From Schistosoma mansoni (lineage: Eukaryota; Platyhelminthes; Trematoda; Strigeidida; Schistosomatidae), in the NCBI RefSeq assembly GCF_000237925.1, contig NW_017386026.1:1922001-1986000 (forward strand): 64,000 bases of DNA, read 5' to 3'. The notes beneath the pieces are model-generated. The model did no database searches and was not told the origin of the DNA. It was given only the letters and a program-made list of their open reading frames with translations. Below, in pieces: positions 11,264 through 24,600 of this stretch (position 1 is its first letter; the number at the start of each line of letters is the position of its first letter). Made by a program: the position numbers and the translations under genes.

Positions 11264-12260
11264 GATTCTCCATTCCGATTACCAATATTATCATACTACA
11301 TTGAAACGTATGTATTTTGTTTCTTTTCCCTGATAAGATATAAGAAATTATAAATACATAAACACGTCAAACATCTACAACACTTTTTTTTCCATTAGAA
11401 GTGAGTTACAAATAGTGAACCATATAAGTTTTATACTTTATCTGAAAGAGAACTTTATTATAAAACAACCTAACGAGATTCTACTATAGTGTAGCACTCA
11501 TAATGTATCAGATACCTTGTAGAACCAATTAAACGTATACGCACAACAACACACTGTCATTATTTGTCACATTCAAATGTTTCATACTCGTAAAAATACT
11601 TTCGGCGTTTTACTTAGTGAATATTATTGTCGTGATTCGATCTCTGTTTAGATGTTTATAGGTGAGACAAACACCCTGAGAGATTTAGATTTCTTGTATT
11701 TATGTTTTAGAATGATTTATGAAAATCACGATAGTTAGCTTACCATGCGAAACATTTTAACATTAGCTAGAAAAAATATGGAATCTTATCCTGGTTTCAT
11801 CAAATCAGAACGAAATCGTTCGTTTAAGTGAGCATGATATAACTTTAAGATTAGCTAGCTAAGTAGACAACAGATTGAACTAACTACTCATATTCAACCT
11901 TGCATAAGAATTACACATTCAAATCTTTACTTAAATATATTAGATCATAATAAAACTTCAAAAAAGAGATTAATTCACCAATGATCAAGTCAATTATTAA
12001 CAACTAATGAGTATAAAAACAACATACAGTGGTTTCTCTTGTCTCTGACGTTTCTCATGTTTCAAAGTGATCGACCCTCGACTAATATTATTCTACAGTC
12101 AGAAAGAAAGACAAAATATAAATATGTACAGATTAGGCTGACTGACTTTATCATGATGTCCAATGATATATTACAAAAACTAACTCCACATTTGACTGTA
12201 GATTCAAACCTATTCTGAATAGAGAAGTGACATTTTCAATTAAAATAACTATATAGATAC
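11264..12260 (+). repeat. Block homologous to 62465-63485, decayed copy
   Basis: Three anchor stretches match the right-hand block in order and on the same strand. They are CATTGAAACGTATG with CAACACTTTTT and AGAAGTGAG; ACTTTAAGATTAGCTA; and GATCGACCCTCGACTAATAT running to the end of the motif. The matching right-hand copy has an 82-codon open frame around IDPRLILCYS; here the equivalent IDPRLIL is followed by stops and shifts. Whether the block was coding is undetermined. Confidence 0.55.
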
Positions 12261-12435
12261 TTGAATGAGTTAATAAAAGTATCAAAGTGACACAATAAAG
12301 ACTTTACGTAAGTTTACTCAGTAGTGTTATACACAACATAGATGCACACTAGTTTAAAAACAGAAATCTTGTTGTAAACAGCATTTTGTAATAATGACAT
12401 TTCAATAACTTTTAGTGATAAAAACTGTGACAAAA

Positions 12436-12591
12436 TGTGGTATTTGAATGAACCAATGATTCCCTTGTATTTATGAATTTTGAATTCCAAATACAGTTCA
12501 TTTGTTCGTGCTCATCTAATACTTTCTGATGAAATTGCGTTATTGCTGGGATTACTAGTTTATACTATAATTCAAATACTCCAAATTATCA
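12436..12591 (+). repeat. 5' LTR of the gag-only element
   Basis: It starts TGTGGTATTTGAATGAACC and ends CAAATACTCCAAATTATCA. It aligns with 14504-14667 at about 85 percent by eye, with small gaps. Confidence 0.7.
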
Positions 12592-12593
12592 AA

Positions 12594-12611
12594 TTGGCGT
12601 CGCGATGGAGC
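12594..12611 (+). promoter_or_regulatory. Candidate primer-binding site overlapping the gag start
   Basis: TGGCGTCGCGATGG begins two bases after the LTR. The first ATG of the reading region (12605) lies inside it. Its TGGCGTCGC start resembles the TGGTGTCGC site of the miniature element at 33480, hinting at a shared primer tRNA. Confidence 0.45.
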
Positions 12612-14515
12612 CTGTGATGGAACCGTTGGACATACATTCCGATTTTGATGCTTTTGAGGATTATATGGAAAGGTTCGAAATCTGGACTATGACCAAGGAA
12701 GATGCTGAGGATGTTAATATTGTGGCTGATTCCCTTACGTTCATCGGAAAAGAAGCATACAGCTTAATAAAGACTGGCATTTCCAGACAAGCCGATTTCA
12801 CTCCCTTATGCAACTCTCAAGCAACTACTACTGGACCATGTAAAGTATACAAATTTCGAAAAAAAATTCGAAGAAATGACTCGCCAGAACATCAGGAATT
12901 CCATTACTTTACTACGTCATCCCAGTGAAATACGTAATCAAGGTTATTCAGATAACGGTTCATTGAGTTATGAAACAGTTCGCAAAGATGAGCACAAGTT
13001 TGGTAAATGCTTGTTCTGTGGCAAGTTTCACCCATGTAATTCATGTGTATTTAGTAATTCTAAATGCTTTGAATGTGGTAAAATTGGACACATTCAGTCA
13101 GTTTCTAATACCATAGTTCATTTCGCTGAAACTAATGCTAAAATTCAACTTCGCCTGTAGCTCTTCTGGAGTTACTGCCGGTCTCAAGCCCGGGTAAAGG
13201 AGGAGGGTTGGGCATGGGGTTAGCGACCCCATCCCGTAGAAAAGCTAACTCGCTAAAAAAAACGCTAACCAGAAAAATGCTAAAATTCGTAATTGGGATC
13301 CTATTAAGTTGGATGTTCCCAAGACTTCTAGGAGCGGTATAGAGGCACATAGCAGTTCAGAGTTGAATAAAACCCAGAATCACTGTGAAACAAAAATTTC
13401 TAATCAACCAACTTCTTATCGGATTTCTTGTGTTATTGTACCAAATATGGTTTGTCGTAATAATTCACATATTTCCGACGAAATTTCTTACAACTCTGAG
13501 AATAATATGTTGAATGAGTCAAATCATGATCAAAAACCAGATTCAGTTTTGATAGATGCTGATTTTTCTGATGATCCATTATTCTCTAATGAAACTCTTA
13601 ATAACTTTGAGGAAGATATTTCAGAAAAATCAAATTCTGATGCCATATCAAGTGTCAGTGGTCCTCATAATGAATTTATTTCTAGTGATATCCCCAATGA
13701 GTGTGACAAATATGTTCCGGATCAGTCGAATTCTAGTCACATTTCTGATGTTATTGTATCAGATGTTGGATATTCTCCAAACCAATGTTTGTTGAGTAGA
13801 ATCTCTAGTCAGTGGTATGATGAATCAGAGGGAATAGCAAGTTTTCCTGAAGCAACCAAAGAACCAGTTTGCCCAGATATAGAGTTTGCAAAGACAGAGA
13901 ATCCAAATCAAGTTCAAGAATATCCTAATGAGTATGAGGCAGATGAGTGTTTCCCATTTGATTGTTTCGCAGGTGAATCAAGCCTAGATGAATCACATGT
14001 GTTAATTACACATATCAATGCATATCTATCTGTGTATTCTAATATGAATAACAAAAAAATATGTATCATAGTTTTTATTCAAGTGAAAGTCACATGATGG
14101 AATACCTCAAATTATATATCAGTGTGTATCCCCAAATACTTACATACGATAATCGAAGCGTGAGATTTGAGAAAATAATCCAAATTGGGAACGTCAAATT
14201 AGTTATAACATTGCGACTTAAGGACCCAACATTGTTTCATGAGAGAGGATATTGTTGGAAATTCTATGATGCAAATTCTAAATATCAGTGGTTTCACTAC
14301 ACAACCAACATGATAATTGTATACAATTCCAGGAATCAGGTCAGTCTGTTCCAATTTCAGTTGTTAATTCTAATACTAACGAGTGCATTCTAGATAATAC
14401 AGAGTCTACATCCACTACACTGTCGGACAGACGTAAGATGAACTTAAGAAGGAGACGTACAATCTATTACAGACACTTACACTCCAACTTAAGATGTGGC
14501 GGATGTGGTGTTTGA
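12605..14515 (+). pseudogene. Gag-like zinc-knuckle protein with acidic tail, frameshifted
   Basis: The start frame encodes MEPVMEPLDIHSDFDAF, an N-terminal gag-like stretch. A frameshift at the A-run near 12860 moves to a frame with a cysteine-rich part and KCFECGKIGHIQSV, a CCHC knuckle whose last Cys is now Ser. A 129-bp insertion interrupts at 13146. The frame resumes as IRNWDPIKLDVPKTS and gives a long Ser/Asp/Asn-rich acidic region to 14097. Two further shifts lead to GYCWKFYDANSKYQW and a basic end NLRRRRT...RCGGCGV that stops inside the 3' LTR. It is a plausible nucleocapsid-type protein; no enzyme is present. Confidence 0.7.
13147..13275 (+). mobile_element. 129-bp non-LTR 3' tail insertion with 13-bp target duplication
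   Basis: The insert CGCCTGTAGCTCTTCTGGAG...CCATCCCGTAGAAAAGC is flanked by AATGCTAAAATTC at 13134-13146 and again at 13276-13288. Removing it restores the gag frame. A short, 5'-truncated fragment with a long target duplication is typical of target-primed reverse transcription. The stretch looks like the end of an RTE-type element, and a diverged copy is at 2981. Confidence 0.7.
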
Positions 14516-14667
14516 ATGAACCAATGGTTCCCTTGTATTAGTGACTGTTTTGATTTTGAATTCCAAATACAGTTCATCTGTTTGTACTTATCTAATACTT
14601 CTAGATTAAACTGCGTTGTTTATGGGATTACTAGTTTATACTGTAATTCAAATACTTCAAATTATCA
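14504..14667 (+). repeat. 3' LTR of the gag-only element
   Basis: It starts TGTGGTGTTTGAATGAACC and ends CTTCAAATTATCA. The purine-rich AAGATGTGGCGGA directly before it may be the polypurine tract. The gag-like reading region ends 12 bases into it. Confidence 0.7.
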
Positions 14668-15387
14668 CACTAAACCTATTAATTGATATAATCAAGTGTC
14701 AACTTTACATCGAATTATTACTTATCTATTTCCTTGAATAAAAATTAAAAAAAGCGTTAGCTTCATTTCTTTTGTACATAACTAGGTTTATCTGTCCCTT
14801 CGTTAAAATTATCTAGTACGAAAATTACCTCAGAATATTTGTTTCTATGAAACAAGTTAGATGGGTTTTTTTCGAAATTCAGTTTATGGAAGATTCCGGA
14901 AAAATTAATCAGCCTTTGTTTTGTCGGTTTAATTTCTGACAAACCCATCCAGCCACATAGTGTATAACAGATTTCATTCAGACGTAACACTTACGAAAAA
15001 CAGTTGACTAACTTTGTCGGATAATCAAAGCGTGAATAGTGTGCAGGTTAACCACATAGACTTTATGAGGCTAAGTAAAATATCACGTTCCGATTTCTTC
15101 AGAAAAATTGCATACACTAACGTTATCAAAACCAAAAGTTTTGGCCTATGAAATATGTTATTCTTTTTAACTAGATCAAACATACCTACACACTTTCTGA
15201 CCGAGTTCTCAAAATTTCTAACTAATAGGAAAATAGAATCTTATATAGACTAAGTTAAAGGTTGAGATACAAGATAGAAAATGTAGCGTAAGAAATGTAC
15301 AATCAGCAAAACTGAAGGCATTCAACGGATCAAGATGTAATCAGTTAAAAGTTATCCAGATTCAATCTTTAAAATATTTAAACTTAC
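14668..15387. other. Downstream of the last identified exon of TIR gene 1
   Basis: The terminal exon of gene 1 could lie here or further left, but no acceptor plus conserved frame matching the gene 2 side was found. A 75-codon minus-strand frame at 14763-14990 has no counterpart downstream of gene 2. Confidence 0.4.
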
Positions 15388-15551
15388 AATCGTTGTGCAT
15401 AGTTCTTCAAATTTTACTTCAAAAGGATATTTCCCTGAAAAATCAATATAACGACTTTCACCAATCATGAAACCCAACCAACTGTCTGGAATAAACCCTC
15501 GCTTAACACGCAGAAAAATAGGCGGTTTTTTTAGTTTTCGAGTATATTCCG
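15388..15551 (-). CDS. TIR gene 1 exon 7: C-terminal part of TIR
   Basis: It encodes [17 protein letters not shown]...[32 protein letters not shown]. Acceptor is TTGAAG, donor GTAAGT, length 164 bp, identical to gene 2 exon 7. It supplies the putative catalytic Glu helix, strand D and the final strand. Confidence 0.8.
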
Positions 15552-18500
15552 CTTCAATGAAGTGAGTTGTAGAATAAAATAAAAAGGAGGAAAAAGTTAA
15601 CAGTCTAAGATTAGTTGATACTGTTTAGAACAGTTTTATTAACAAAACAATGATTTGATACAAGAAAATGACGAAATCTACAATTAATTTAAAGCCAAAC
15701 ATACACAATTTATACACATGCATTCAATCAGTTAAAAGGTTTTAGATAAATAACTCATTTGTATACAAATTATATTTATGGGTGGTACTCGCTTGATTAT
15801 AATAATGTCATTTGTAATGTGATTAGGATATTCAGAGATTGGATTTATTAAACTTTTAATGTCTTCTAGAACAACTACCGATTGTAATGGCAAATCAGTT
15901 GAGATAATCATAGATCTGAGATGGCTCAGACATATCCTCTACCACTGCGTTCCACGAAGTACAATGTCGGATGGAGTAGCAATCAGTAGATGTGGCATCA
16001 GTACATGCAATCACTGGCTATTAGTCTGAACTGTGGTGGTAGATGTATAATATCTAACTAACGTCCGCGCGATAACGGTTATCAGTGGTTGAATAAGTTA
16101 GGTATCATGGATCAGAATCAGTCACAAAAGCGTAGAAACATTCCTCTAGACCATAACTCCCAGTATTTCCTCATTGATAAGTCTTGTTAATTGAACGCTA
16201 TATTCGGATCCTAAGCTAGTCTCCTAACCCCCAAGCTAAATCTACACAGAGACATGAACACGAGAGAAAGGCGCAAAATATACGAGAAGCACTTTACTCC
16301 GAAAGTTCATTTATGTACAGAAAATATAGGGTTTTTATAGCATTTTAGTAGCCTTCGGGTTTTCCTAAAAAATTCTAGAATGCTACTAAACATAATAGCA
16401 GTGTAGTAATCAGCCAATTAGAAACTAAACATGTGACTTTTCATTTTCATGATGTTTCTAGCAAAACTTCTAGTCAAACGCTGATTGAATAAAATGCTTC
16501 TTAAAGATTCCTGAGCCTTTCTTGTCTATTGCGAGAAATTTCCAGGATCGCTCCAACATTAATATATAGCTTTCCATTGTCTTCTTCAGCCTTATTTCTA
16601 ATGGTTATTCTTTCTTCTTATCTTGAATATCGCAACTACTTTGATTCCTTTGCTATTCATCATATAAATTCCATCTGCTTGTGCTGATGTAGTATGAACA
16701 CTTTGGCTGATTGAAGTTTTTGCCAGATTCTTCACTGATTATGACGGACTGAATTCAATGCAAGTCTAGCATATGTATTCATAGAATGCTTTCATCATGA
16801 GCTACAAAACAGTTTGTTAGTTAAAACTGGAATGTAACTAGCTTTGTTGTTTTTAAGTCAAAAATTCAAAACATAATGAACTGACGCTAAATGTATACCA
16901 CCGCTTATGTAGTATGCCAATAAAGTTATGTTAGAAAAATGTTTGTGTTTGCTAGAGACCTTTTATAAGCGTTCCATTACATTGAAAATTAAACAATGAT
17001 AATGTTTACAAATAGTAACAAGTACATACTATCTCATTTTACCACAAGGGTATAAGTAATATGACAGACTTTAGGCAAACTCCAGTTTTTATACCGTGTC
17101 AAATATCACTGTAAAAGTGATAGACGACTAAATAATTCATACATACAGTGCAATGTATATATGACAAAAGAAATTAAATTGGAATATTTAATCGGTAAAT
17201 CTGTTTAATACTATAAAATTATGTAAATCAATTTACGAACATAAAACATAACAGGTTAACATGAAAATACTGATCTTATTCAGACAGCCATTAGAAAAGA
17301 AACACTAGACAGCTTTTTCGTCTTAATGTGAAACTCCTTAGTAGTGTGCAACACCGCTGGGGACCAAACCCTAGATACTCAGGACTGGTGGAGAGGGATT
17401 AATTCCTAAACCACTGAACAGTCATCCAGTGGTTTATAGGTTTAACTTCAATTAATTTGGGATGTCGTGCGAACCATCTTTTAATGCAATTAGTGAGTAG
17501 ATGTCTCACATTCTATATGGCTGAAATCCACAGGTCATTGATTTATAAGTTGATTTGATCAACAACCTAAGTTTAGAACCGTATAATTTGCCCCCAAATG
17601 TCCTGGTAAGGCCGAGAGTGGGGAGAGTCACCTCTCCCTCTCGAAATGCTCTCACATGGCCACGCGAATATATAGACTCTGCCAGGGAATTCCTACTCAC
17701 TGCCTTCTCGTGGCGGGGGTGTTGTTCACGAAGTTGAGAGGACGAAAAGCGAATGTCCGGCGCTTTAACCGAGTTGGTGGACACGGAAAGTTCACCTAGG
17801 GGAGTTGGAGAACCCTGATTCCAAACCAATGGTGCACATGGGCTCCACTATCCTGAAGGAACAAATGGCGTATGAACCAATTATTTGGTCACCGGCTACA
17901 ATGGGACTGCATCTCCTCACGATTCTCCACTTCCTTGTGGACTAGACCTTCAGATCAAAGGCTAGGGATGTGGCCCCCTAAGAAAACCACCTGCTTCAGC
18001 CTGGGCATCTGAGCAGTATCACAGCCCTCACATAAAATCGAATGAGATTTGTGAGGAGCATATTTATCTGGTGCTTCCTTGTACCAATATTTATGTGTTT
18101 AAATAAATAAATAAACTGAATAATTTAAATTAATTCAATAGTATATTTACAGTTACGCGATGTCAAGAAACAAAGTAAAAAGTACGAAAAAAAGTCATTT
18201 TCTTCAATTTTTATTGAAGTTTATGTGAAACACCGATTCGGAAAGGTTTTAATAATCTCATTGTAATTTATGAATTGTCTTTTATGCATAGCAGGATGAT
18301 TAGTTTGCTAGTATCTATGCTTAGTTTTGTTTCTCCTGTTGAGTTGGATTAATATTTCTTGATGAAGTTTTAATAAATATCTCGTTAATATTATTTTTAT
18401 GTAGTATTTAATCAGGTTTGTACTTACCTGCTTTAGTATTTTCACTATCTTGGTATGATTTCGAAAAAAGTATTAATACGATTGCAACATTTTGTACAGA

Positions 18501-18592
18501 GCTTGCCATAACATCTAAAATCTTAACATCTTGAACCATATGTTCTTTGTCAATCCAAATCTGAGAAAATAGAAAAAGGGATTTTTGATGGT

Positions 18593-18642
<50 letters not shown>

Positions 18643-21600
18643 GCATAGCAGTGAAAGGTAAAACATCACCTATTACTTTGTTGCGTGTTCGCTAGTCGGG
18701 CTAACCGGTTATGTAGTGACGTGCTTCAATAATAATTCATTTCGATAACCGTTATTATACCAATCTTAACGGTGTATAAAATCAGAAGGCAAAAGGAAGC
18801 GGCAACTACATTTTTATTGATAAATGATGCAGATCAGAAAGCTGTGGGCACATGAGCAAGTGTAAGCGAGCGAAGCAAAGATGATGCATAGTGGAGATGG
18901 CTGGGAAGCCAACTCGCTAAGAGCAAGCATTACTCAATATTTATAATCAGACAAAAATGAATGACAGACATATGATGAATAGGATACGATGGGTACACAT
19001 ATATACGCTCATATAAAAATATAGTCAAGGTTAATAAGCGAATAGTTAACAAGACCAAAATATGACTCATAATATATAGGTGAATTGGCTAGGCCAGCAA
19101 CTAGAATAAAGTATATGGGCTTAACATATAAATTGATACTACAACTTTTTGCAACTAAAAATATTTTGAACTATTCAACAAAAATGTTCAGCTCTATTTA
19201 GAACTACAGTATATTTAAAGACAAATCGATACACGTTTCAATAATTGAGGACTTTGAATCTTCTTTTCGTATTGGTGATCATCATTTAAATATTATAATG
19301 GGACGATAAGTGTTTATATATATTTTAAAAATAAATTTGAAATAAGCCTTGACACAAAGTAGTTGAGAGTTTCGTTTTCCTGAAATACCTTAGATAATAA
19401 ATAGAATATGAAAATGCAATCAATAAACCTATAAACACATAACAAGTAGTTGAACTAAATATCAACCCTTGACCATTATTTTATAGGCCTTAACTCTTTC
19501 GGACTTTACATGAACTATAATTAGAGAGAAATACTTTTTAAAAGAGATTATATGTAACTGATAACATTACACACTCTCTAAGAGTAAATAATTTAAGTCG
19601 GATGACTTGACAGTGAGATATGAATGTATATAATGTGAGGTCTCAGATAATATTTTAGCTGCTTAAGCTTACACATATTGCCCTAAGCAGGTGTAAATAG
19701 GTTTGATAGCATGATGATCAGAAGAATAAAGTTACTGCAATCAAAAGGAAAATAAAAATTGATGAAGGATAATAAAAATAAACAGTGTTTTTATAACACT
19801 GACCACATCACAGATGATGTTACTATTCAATTAAGTGGTCAACATGTCTACTCTATCGTTAAAGTAACTATCGATGTAGACTGATCCTGAAGTAGTAATA
19901 TGAGTTCCGTAGTGTGAAAAAACCTCAAGTTAAAAATGCAGGTCATGAATTTGTCTGATAAATACCACATAATGTAGCTACTTCAAATCGTAGGTTATTA
20001 TGAGCTCTCCGATCGTCTAAGCTTTAAAGAAGTTGGCGTTAGCTTAGGGTAGATTGTAAAGAGTTGATATTTAAATAATGTCAATAATATTCTTTTGAAA
20101 AATGACTTATAAGTGACATCTTGATTCTTCAAGAATGAGTTATCTAAGTAGAATGCACCAACAAATCACTTTCTAGACACTTACAATCATAGCTGTTTGA
20201 AAGAATAAAAACACATGAAAGGCATGACTAATTTGCTGACAGCCTTCCTTACCACAGAATTACTAATAAATAAGATGGAATCGTCTTTTTACAAACTGTT
20301 ATTTAAAACCTACACATGATAAGTCATATCGTTGATACTGTACAGTTTGTGTATATAGGATTTTTACTCTTGAATAGCTTTACTTGTTTTCAGTATTCAT
20401 ATTGAGTGTAGAGCTTGAATCCAACATTCGTAGTTAAAATGGATTAAATATACTATTATTACGAATGATACTACTGAATCATAATGTTTTCAAAAAAACA
20501 CATAACATACATAATTTAAATTTTCTATCAACTATGAAGATAATTAAAATATATTTCTCTTTTTAGCTAATTTCATTGGTATTTTCCGTAGTATTTTCAA
20601 AACCTGTTTAAGATAACCCTGTGACCATAACACATTTCTGAATAAGTTGTGATGTAGTGAACAAGAACACCGGTTGGAGACAATCGAATGTATTTAGGCA
20701 CAAATTACAGACTATCTCATTAAATTCTGATAACCATACAGCAAACAGTTAATTTGCAAAATAACAATCAATTGTCTCAATCTTCATTGTTCCTTCTGCA
20801 AATATCAGTTCATCTTCTCTAATTCTATTGTTCATACATTTTCCTACCAATTGAGCTTCATTTCAGTTCTTTCCTTATCGGTCTTCTGCCAAAATACGTT
20901 CTATATCTGACCATCACCATAAACTACTTATATAGATATAAGTAGGCGCATATTTATTTATTTACCATAAACTACTTATATAGATATAAGTAGACCGCAC
21001 TACAGTGAGATAACTACTAATATATGTAATAAATTGAATATCATGACATAACTCGTTTGAAAGTATTGCATCAATTTAAATTGCAATCAGGTAACACATC
21101 TCTGTATGACTAAAACTTATGAATTTAAGTATAGGATTTATCGAATCTCATTTTATTGCATGATATCTTTTTTCTTTAAATAATTTCATTCTAGTGTTCG
21201 ACTAGCATTAAGCATGTGTTTGGAGGATGGAGACGAATTGTTGTATAAAATTTAGTTAGAAAATGTTTGAAAATTTGAAATTCCAAAATAAGATTGACAT
21301 ACCTTGATATCTTCCTCCTGCAGACTTTCTTTAATCTTGATCGCTATCTCCAGATCATCATGATTGTAGCTAATCATAATATGACCATTCAGTTGAGGTT
21401 TTTCTTTTATTACTTCACTACATTCTATAAAATAACACCCATAATAATAAGTTAAATACATACAATTATAAAATCGGATTTAGATAAGATTTCTGTATCA
21501 TAATCTCGAATCTGATCAAGACTTTTGATAATTGACCTAGTTTGACAAAATTATGTCATGTGCCCACTGGCAGCTAACTTCAAGAGGCGATCGTCATGAT

Positions 21601-24600
21601 CCTGGTGACAAGCGACGATCAATGGATTCGGGTGTGGAGCAGTTACTGACCGATGACAATGGATGATGGTCTTGCAATGTCTCGAAGTGACTAAAGTTAA
21701 AAATACAAACCAGCGGATAACAACTCTGTAGTTTAAAGGTTAGGCGCTAGCTGTAAGAACTAGATGTGCTAGGTTCGATCCCTGGCAGGGACGTGGATAC
21801 GCACTGCTCATCCCCATACTAGTTGTTTAAAGGATTTGAAATACTGTAAAACTGGCCAGTATAGATACAGATATCAAAACGTTGTATAATTAATCAAAAG
21901 TTTGGTCAATACAGTGAAGTAGTGCGACAACAGATCGAATATGGATAACTCTCTACTCTCCTCGCCAGCTCCACTCAATGCAATGGGTTAAGGTAACATT
22001 TTAATAAGGGGTTTAATAATAAGAACCAAACGACAACAATGAGTAGATGGAAAGTTGCTGTACATAGATGTACTTACAGTAATAAAGAGCGTACTAAAAC
22101 ATCAATAAGTTAATAAGAAGTTTATACCTTCAAAGAGGTAAGTACTAAAAATAAAGAGTGTACACTATAGACGAAATTCTAATTCGAAACCAAAATATAA
22201 ACTTTGAAATACTAAATATCAAAAACTATTTTCAGGGATTTATCCAGGCCTGAATCATAATGTAATAACGATAGTTTTAAACTAAGTGCAGACTTCATTT
22301 ACAAAAACCAGACTGAAATTCTGTGGTTCATTTTCAAGGCAAATTTTTGCAATATAAATGGAAACCCAAAGAGCATATAAACTGCATCAACAGCAAGAAG
22401 ACTGTATAGTAGCAAAGTATCTCTATCAATGAAAAAAAGAAACATGCTTTCAAAATAATCGAATTCTATCTACCAACCTTTAATGTGGGTAATAATCTGA
22501 GTGACTCGACATATCATGTTCTGCATTGAGATATTATTTGTTTGGAGATGGTAGATAGGAAAGCCTTGATCTAGGCTTCGGGCGATTTAACGTAATTTTA
22601 TTTTTAAGTGAACCGGTACTGCCAGGCAGATTCAATCCCGCATCATCCAACTTCATAGTATGAGACTTTTTCATAGGCTAACCTATTTTACTTTGCAAGG
22701 AAATATTCAATTTCCATGATTTCCGTTAGCTTTCATTTAGCATTGTGTAAAACTCACCTTAGGTCCTTTTGTATTAGGCGCTAAGTTGATTTCTTATCCA
22801 GTGTATATAGCAATCACAAAAAACACTGTTATGTCTGATATTACGTAAAAATAAAATTAAGAACAGTACTAAATTGACGTTGTTACATACCTACGTCATC
22901 CGTTTCATTTTCAGACGATGGATATTGAGGTAAATATTCATCATCACTATACCCTTCAGTGAACGTTCTAACTTCATCTTCTATTCCAGTCATATTGTTG
23001 CAAAATTCCATCGCAAGTAACTTTATCTCCGTGATAGCATCGTCATTTGAAAGTTCCGAGGATAAAATGCGTATGGTCAATGATATTTCATCTGTACCAT
23101 TAGATAAAGACTTAGGCAACAACTTCAGGCGTCCCACAACAGCACGCTGGGCAAACTCATTTCTGTTCTCATCATCCAAAGCCAAAATACGCAGCACTGG
23201 AGTTTATATTGAGAAGAAAAATATTTATCATCCATTTATAAGAAAAAAGATTTCAAACTTGAGACGAATAAACTTTTACTTTCCTCCATATAAAGCAGTA
23301 GGTTCTAACGATATTGACTAAATAATATTTGGGGTGTTAACCTGGTTTCTTGGTCATTACATATATTAGTTGATTATTTTTTGTGACAAGTAATTATTTT
23401 TTAATACCTGATATGGATAGCCAATCAGAAGTAGCAAAAGGTCAATCGATGGCGAGTAAAAGTGATCCAAAGATCAAGTGCATTTCATTGGGGTGGTATA
23501 TATATGAATGAGTATTTGTGCATTCCATTTGGTAGCTTAATACACTTTTTCACTCGCTCTTGTGTTCTCGCTCAAGTAGTCAGTTGAGAATTTAGCGCGT
23601 AGCACACCGTGTATCAGTATCGGCTTTTGGACACCGCATGTCACAACAATACCTTTATCACATATTATTACACCCATTTAATATCAACGAGTGAGAAATC
23701 TGTTCTTTTGAAAATATTCTTGCTATCTCAGAATGTAGCAGTTTAGTTTGAGTTTTACAACTTACCAATGATGGAGTGCGATTTTCCAGCCGTGCTAATA
23801 TTGGTCACGAAGGGGAAAATGCTCCACACACTCAGGGAGTTGCTCTAATGCTGTCCAAAGAAGCACAAAATGCACTTGTGGGATGGGAATCTCATGGACC
23901 CAGGATAATCAAAGCATCATTCAGAACAAAGAAGGAGGGGATCACAATGAACGTTATCCAATGTTATGCACCCACCAATGATAGCAACGACGATGACAAA
24001 GATCAGTTCTATGAAAGGCTGCAATCAATTATAGCAAAGTGCTCACGAAAGGACCTCACCATCCTGATGGGAGATCTAAATGCTAAAGTTGGAGTGGACA
24101 ACACAGGATATGAAGATATAATTGGACGACATGGACTAGGAGAAAGAAATGAAAATGGGGAGAGACTTGCAAACCTATGTGCTTTCAACAAATTGGTTAT
24201 AGGCGGCACAATATTCCCACACAAACGCATACACAAAGCTACATGGATTTCACCGGACCACACCACAGAGAACCAGATAGATCACATCTGTATCAACAAA
24301 AAACTCCGAAGATCAATGGAAGATGTGAGAACCCGGAGAGGAGCTGACATAGCTTCAGATCACCACCTGGTTGTGGCCAAGATGAGACTGAAGCTTAAGA
24401 AACACTGGACAACTGGACAAACAGCACTACAAAGGTTTAATACAGCCTTCCTTCGAGATACTGACAAGCTCCATGAATTCAATATAATTCTCAACAACAG
24501 GTTCCAAGCTCTACAGGATCTACTGAAAGAACAAGAAACTACTTTGGAGGACAACTGGAAAGGGATCAAAGAAGCACTAACTTCAACGTGTCAGGAGGTT

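Larger units (their letters stand above)
12436..14667 (+). mobile_element. Gag-only LTR retroelement, 2.2 kb
   Basis: Two related LTRs of 156 and 164 bp flank an internal region that holds a primer-like site and one long, now frameshifted reading region. That region reaches from the primer site into the 3' LTR. There is no room for protease, reverse transcriptase or integrase. The element is therefore non-autonomous by design or by ancient deletion. It lies beyond the 3' side of TIR gene 1. No matching target duplication was found, and the LTRs differ at many positions, so it is old. Confidence 0.7.

Noticed and set aside
14763-14990. 75-codon frame as last exon of TIR gene 1
   Set aside because: No counterpart after gene 2 exon 7 and no supporting acceptor.
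17306-17460. Hammerhead ribozyme in sense with gene 1 intron 6
   Set aside because: G5 of the core is lost and stem II does not pair, so no functional claim is made.
21720-21795. Possible tRNA gene
   Set aside because: Same reason: B box GGTTCGATCC is inside a SINE remnant followed by the hammerhead-family tail.
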